The notes below the pieces were generated by a model. It was given only the letters and a program-made list of their open reading frames with translations. It did no database searches and was not told the origin of the DNA. The position numbers and the translations under genes were made by a program. Positions 21,726 through 25,717 of a stretch of 25,717 nt of DNA are shown here, piece after piece. How positions within the stretch are numbered: position 1 is the stretch's first letter; each line of letters opens with the position of its first letter. Origin of the DNA: Paramacrobiotus richtersi (taxonomy: Eukaryota; Tardigrada; Eutardigrada; Parachela; Macrobiotidae); the NCBI GenBank assembly GCA_034698045.1, contig JAQGAU010000610.1, positions 1 to 25,717 on the forward strand, read 5' to 3'.

Positions 21726-23126
21726 CTATTTGTTATTATCGCTCATAATCTCCCGAACGAGCAAAGCGTACGAGACGAACAGTCCTGTCATCTGTAAAAC
21801 CAAAGCTGTGGAAGCAACTCGTTATAACGACAATAGTCTCTTACGGTGGCGACAAAGTCCCGCTCGATTCGGAAGAATCCAGCCGCTGTAAATCTCAATG
21901 GTGTCTGTTGTATTGAGAGAAGCGTGATACGAAAATTTGTTGTGGTAAGAAAATGTTCCATTGAGGCATCGGGGGGAATGTTTTGAGTTATACAGAAAAA
22001 GTCTTTCAGCAACATATCAACCTGCAATGTGGAGAGTAAATAATATTATTAATTTACTAGTGCATTAATGCACTAGTAACGCTACTAATCTGCACGAAAC
22101 ATCAAATGCCGGGCCAACAATAATCACTAATCACCGTACGGTATAACTTACTTCATCTTGAAAGCCCACGAGAAATATAAACGGCACAGCTAAGGTCACT
22201 ACATTGAGCAGCATGATCGAAGACGGAATCATTGCCAACCACACTGGTGATACACTGATATCAGGAGCTTTGGCAAAACTGTGCAAATAACTCAATAGTG
22301 TCCATCCGCGCGACGCAATGTACACCAGGTTAACCCAAGCAAAGGTCCTCTCTATAGATTGATGGTAATCTCGCACAGCCACCAACAGATGTCGAACATT
22401 GGTAACATCTTCCATACCCATACTATTATCCAGTGTTGTAGTTTCCGAGACGTACTTGGCTCTGATATTGATCACGTAACGCTTTCCGTAGTAAGCGTAC
22501 ATGGAAAACACAATAAGGATCAGTTCGCTTAGACACACCGGAACGTCAAGAAGCGGAGCCGCAAATGCTTCAACAGTGGTGTACGTTACTGAATAATCTG
22601 TAAATGGCTCAAAAATGGCGTATAACTGGACAGTATGGTTTGAGCCGACCATCCCATCCAGTGTCAGCAGTCCATAGTTAGCCAAGCTGAGAATAATACA
22701 GGAAACAATTAAAATTATCTCCAGTTTAACATTTTTAGGAACTACAGGCAGATTAAGAATCGGTAATAATGTATCAAGGTTTGCTTTGTAATAGCAGATC
22801 TTATGCAAAGCTTTTCGCTTGGCCATAAATATCCACAAAATCCACACCGACATGACCTCTTTGATCAAGAACGTCGACATGTCCAATAAGGTTAAAATGG
22901 ATTTGATTTGCTGGATTAAATAATTTGTGGCGATTACCACACAAATGCTGACAGCAGTTAAAAAGATTATTTTAACGATTTTTATCAGTATTAACAATGA
23001 ACGCCGGTGTTTATTGGGAATCTGAGATTTCGATGAGGAGAGATTGTTGGAGTCGGGGTCCTCCAAAAACAGTACGAGGTTTAAAAGTTTCCAGGTTATT
23101 CCGTGAGCGTGCAGTTTTCGTCCCAT
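21726..23126 (-). CDS. Gustatory-receptor-like 7TM protein 1 (complete)
   Basis: Probable chemosensory membrane protein of the GR/GRL superfamily, which are ligand-gated channels with intracellular N terminus. Three minus-strand exons, 23126-22152, 22021-21845 and 21791-21726, give 405 aa, within the usual 350-450 range. Several hydrophobic segments are visible, among them LLILIKIVKIIFLTAVSICV, IILIVSCIILSLANYGLLTL, LSELILIVFSMYAYY and MIPSSIMLLNVVTLAVPFIF. The conserved C-terminal part runs VRDYHQSIERTFAWVN, then TM6, then the segment before TM7 (PLRFTAAGFFRIERDFVAT). The final exon gives TM7 with SYALLVREI where insect GRs have TYhhhhhQF. Both introns are phase 0 and close to the C terminus, as in ancestral GR genes. 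The donors are strong (GTAAGT, GTAAGA). The final exon is only 66 nt. Ligand unknown. Intron 1 contains a 26-bp palindrome. Confidence 0.8.
22054..22079. repeat. Perfect 26-bp palindrome in a receptor intron
   Basis: TTACTAGTGCATT is followed directly by its reverse complement with no spacer. It lies in the 130-nt first intron of the receptor gene, about 32 nt from the acceptor on the minus strand. It could form a hairpin in the RNA or be a dimeric protein site. Confidence 0.6.
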
Positions 23127-23821
23127 GTTCAGACGATAATAATTTGAATTAGTGACAAAAGTTCTGCGTCAAAAAATGCACTACATTCCGCAATAAAGTT
23201 CATCCATTTCTGTTTTCTGCAAAAGCTTTGAAAATGACGCAGTTATAACTTGTGAAGGAGTTAAGATTCATCGCAGATTGTTAAACTTGTGGTTAAACTT
23301 GACATTAGCACTTGAACCAAACGTTAATACCATGGTTTTAAGCAGTTAACAATTAACGTTATCCGTGAATGATCAAGCAGTATCTCATGAAACGTGCATT
23401 ACATGTCACTGACTTTTGCCTGGAGGTTTCGCTAATCGTTATTGAGCGCTTCCTTCAGTACAATGCGATAGACTTGGTTAAATATTTAACCAGTCGGCTA
23501 CGGTGGTTTTGTGCTACATGTAATTAGCGGTAAACAGTGATTACTGAGATAATATCCGACAAGCCCGTTCGGTAAGTACTAAGTAGAGTGAAAGCCTCAG
23601 GAAATTCAGTCTCGTATATATGGAATAAATTTCGAATGCAATACCATAATTTTGAGAACAATCCAAAAATGGTCTGCGTACGAGAAACGCTACGAACAGC
23701 TGTCAGCACTTTTCACACACCTCGCAAGCGTAAAGTCAGATTGACATATTATTTATTATTAGTACCTTTACTGCAATACCGCGGAAACTAGTGCCGAACA
23801 AAAAGCATTCAATAATTCATG
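23127..23821. other. Upstream region of receptor 1
   Basis: No coding exon is supported here. The open frames at 23524-23709 (minus) and 23588-23791 (plus) overlap each other and lack any domain. It probably holds the promoter of the minus-strand receptor at 23126. Confidence 0.4.
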
Positions 23822-23908
23822 GAAAACGTTTCCCAATTAGCCTGTGAGGGAAGAGTGACTAATATCAAAGCGACGTTTCCTCGCATGATCTCCAAACTGA
23901 AACGTTGA
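23822..23908. repeat. Duplicated codon-like 87-bp segment, copy B
   Basis: Counterpart of 16578-16664. On the plus strand an ATG at 23819 precedes it and the frame ends at TGA 23906-23908, giving a 29-residue product ending PRMISKLKR. Copy A has TGG at the position of that stop. On the minus strand the same positions read RFSLEIMRGNV, like copy A, and both minus frames end at a TGA shortly after. The acceptor AG that copy A shows before this frame is not kept here. Likely a decayed copy of an unrecognised exon or transposon coding piece. Confidence 0.5.
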
Positions 23909-24770
23909 GATCAGAAACAAGTTGACCGACCCTCATGTTCTCAAAAACAGCCTCTAACCGTTTTAAACAAAAGAACAGGAGATTAGAAGCCAAAACACCG
24001 AAAGACTCGCATGATAACGGAACAAACACATAACGACTATGAATGGAGCTGGAATGCCGCATTTTCTTTTCCGCCGCTTCCTCGGCTGCAACTCCGGCGC
24101 AATTAGAATAGCGCCAACATACGAGTCGGAAACCATATCCCCGATGGTGACCTCCCAGACCAAAGGTTGTCCGCGGTACCAGCTCATGCGTGTTCCTGTG
24201 TGGACGTTTCCCGTTTTCAGTTTCCCGTTTTCATAAACAAAACCCGCTGGCTCTGGGTGGGCTTTCACACCGGCGTTGGACCATTACGATTACTTAACCG
24301 TATGTATACATTCATCACGTGCTGAACATCTTTCCAAGCGGACCAGTGCGTATGCTTCAACAATGCAAATTTCTGTACTGTAGATACCTCTTTTGTGGGA
24401 CGAAATGAGTACTTTTGATCATGTAGGCCATATCCCTACTTTTTTTCAATAATTGCGATCACAATCATATATACGGTATTACAGTATTGTATGTCCTATG
24501 AGAGCAAAAACGTGAGCAATAATTATAGAACGGGACACTGATGACCCTGAACTACCGCACGCGCATACATATTTTGTACTTTCACTGTAAATCAAACCAG
24601 AGAAGATGGATATTCTCTGCTTCGCTGACGGTCGCGTCAACTTTTTCTGAATTTAGAAAGTTCGGAAGCGCAGTTTCCAGAAAAAGCATACAGTAGACGA
24701 GATTCATAAGGATTGTTAATGTATGCTGCAAATTAAATACTTGGTATTGGACTTTGCCACCAAGCGCTTT
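23909..24770. other. Intergenic region between the receptors
   Basis: No supported exon. The 101-residue minus-strand open frame at 23963-24268 has no recognisable domain. The stretch lies 3' of receptor 2 and 5' of receptor 1. Confidence 0.4.
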
Positions 24771-25717
24771 CTAATATATTTGTCCAATAGTATCTGCATC
24801 AGCCAAGTGTTGTGTCCAGCTAGCATTTAATTGTGGACGACTGGAATCCCTATCCAGAAGCTCCCTAATGACCAGGACATATGTGATGAAGAATCCCATC
24901 GTCTGAAATAAAACATTGGCTCAACTGATGTCGAACTGTATGCTAGATTCCCTTCCGGGAAAGTGGGGTTACCGCAGCAATGAATCCTCGATCGATGTTC
25001 ATCACTTTCCCCAGGGTACAGTACAGAGGTGAACAGCATAACAAAGTCAAGCTGCTGCGAAAGTTATCCAGCGTGAATCGAGTCTTCAAGGGCAAATCAT
25101 ACGGATACATTTCCACTTTTCTTAATAGAGTGTCGACGACACACACAACCTGTAGCAAAACGGTAGCCAAATCGATCTCTGTCCAACTTTAATTTTTACT
25201 AGTTGCTTCGTCGCTCGCATAAATTGTAACAAATTCAGCTGCTCTCGTTAAATTTTCTAATTTTTCAACCAGTAAAAAACACAGATTTCCGTTTGTTATT
25301 AACTGATAATAATAAGGCAACAACACTGACCTTGTCCTGCACTGCAATGGCGAAAACAATCGGTACCACAACCAGGCTAACATTCCAAAGAAGTACAAAT
25401 GCATTCAGTGCCAATAGTTCCACTGTCTGTTGCGCATCAGCTCGCATAGCAAATCCTTGAAAGAATCCCAGAATCGCAAAGCCGCAGCTGCCCATAAAGA
25501 GCAGCAGTATCAGTGAGAACGTGTCTTCCACCAATCCCATATAGTCACGCATCAACAGCACAAACTCGTGCAACTGTTTTACATCTCCGTTAGTCAGTGA
25601 TACTCGATTATCCATTTTACTGTTTCGGTGAAATCCCGACAGCAGATTATACATGAAAAACATCTTGTCACAAAACGCAACGATCACAAATTCTCCAAGT
25701 AAACATACAAAACTTGT
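24771..25717 (-). CDS. Gustatory-receptor-like 7TM protein 2, 5' partial
   Basis: Paralogue of the receptor at 21726-23126, transcribed in the same direction and running off the right edge. Visible minus-strand exons are 25717-25331, 25149-24973 and 24902-24771, together 231 residues. The frame is open to the window edge, so upstream exon sequence is missing. The visible part covers the last membrane segments: FVCLLGEFVIVAF, then VKQLHEFVLLMRDYMGLVED, then LILLLFMGSCGFAILGFFQG and LLWNVSLVVVPIVFAIAVQD. TM7 reads TMGFFITYVLVIRELL, the TY signature followed by Arg-Glu. The middle exon is exactly 177 nt, as in receptor 1, and both introns are phase 0 at equivalent places. Donors are GTCAGT and GTAACC; acceptors are GCTACAG and ATTTCAG. 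The last exon adds a hydrophilic tail about 22 residues longer than in receptor 1. Confidence 0.78.

Noticed and set aside
23963-24268. 101-residue minus-strand open frame between the receptors
   Set aside because: Not hydrophobic like a receptor exon, no splice sites linking it to either receptor, and no motif.
1-25717. CRISPR arrays, bacterial operons, rRNA and tRNA genes
   Set aside because: No regularly spaced repeats, no ribosome binding sites and no recognisable tRNA T-loop or rRNA sequence were seen. Intron-rich genes show the DNA is eukaryotic.

Overview
The window is eukaryotic nuclear DNA from an invertebrate animal. The genes are split by short GT-AG introns (mostly about 50-250 nt, a few longer). 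Plausible TATA boxes and AATAAA-type signals flank several genes. The gene content (SUMO, CYP3-clan P450s, astacin metalloproteases, gustatory-receptor-like 7TM proteins) points to a protostome, most likely an ecdysozoan. A tardigrade would fit the compact introns and gene families, but the sequence alone does not prove it. All gene models were spliced by hand from donor and acceptor sites and checked for reading frame.

Layout. 1-1447 (+): the 3' part of a SUMO gene, with its 5' end outside the window. 2660-3993 (+): a putative small secreted peptide precursor of two exons with its own TATA box and poly(A) signal. 5177-7956 and 8687-11743 (+): two tandem, complete 15-exon cytochrome P450 genes with identical intron positions and phases (529 and 527 aa). 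12399-13406 (-): a tentative cysteine-containing secreted protein. 13510-13731 (+): an orphan exon-like stretch. 14071-16282 and 18309-20381 (+): two astacin-family zinc metalloproteases (344 and 305 aa). Both have a secretory start, an aspartate-switch propeptide and a complete zinc site, and they carry short cysteine-rich tails. 21726-23126 (-): a complete three-exon gustatory-receptor-like protein (405 aa). 24771-25717 (-): the 3' part of a second such receptor, running off the right edge.

The region is built from three local duplications (P450, astacin and receptor pairs) beside a housekeeping gene. The pairs have diverged in suggestive places. One P450 lost the conserved acidic residue of the I-helix. 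One astacin has two copies of a CX5CX4CX5C module while the other has a single shortened copy. The receptors share an S/T-Y-x4-R-E version of the TM7 signature. The genes do not form a pathway. They look like environment-facing families (xenobiotic metabolism, secreted proteolysis, chemosensation) that expand by tandem duplication.

Structure not explained by genes includes a 110-bp MITE-like element inside an astacin intron with a related solo end downstream of the second astacin. There are two strong palindromes (22 bp upstream of astacin 1; 26 bp inside a receptor intron). An 87-bp sequence occurs twice, 7.2 kb apart, and its two copies differ mainly at every third base, as a coding sequence would.
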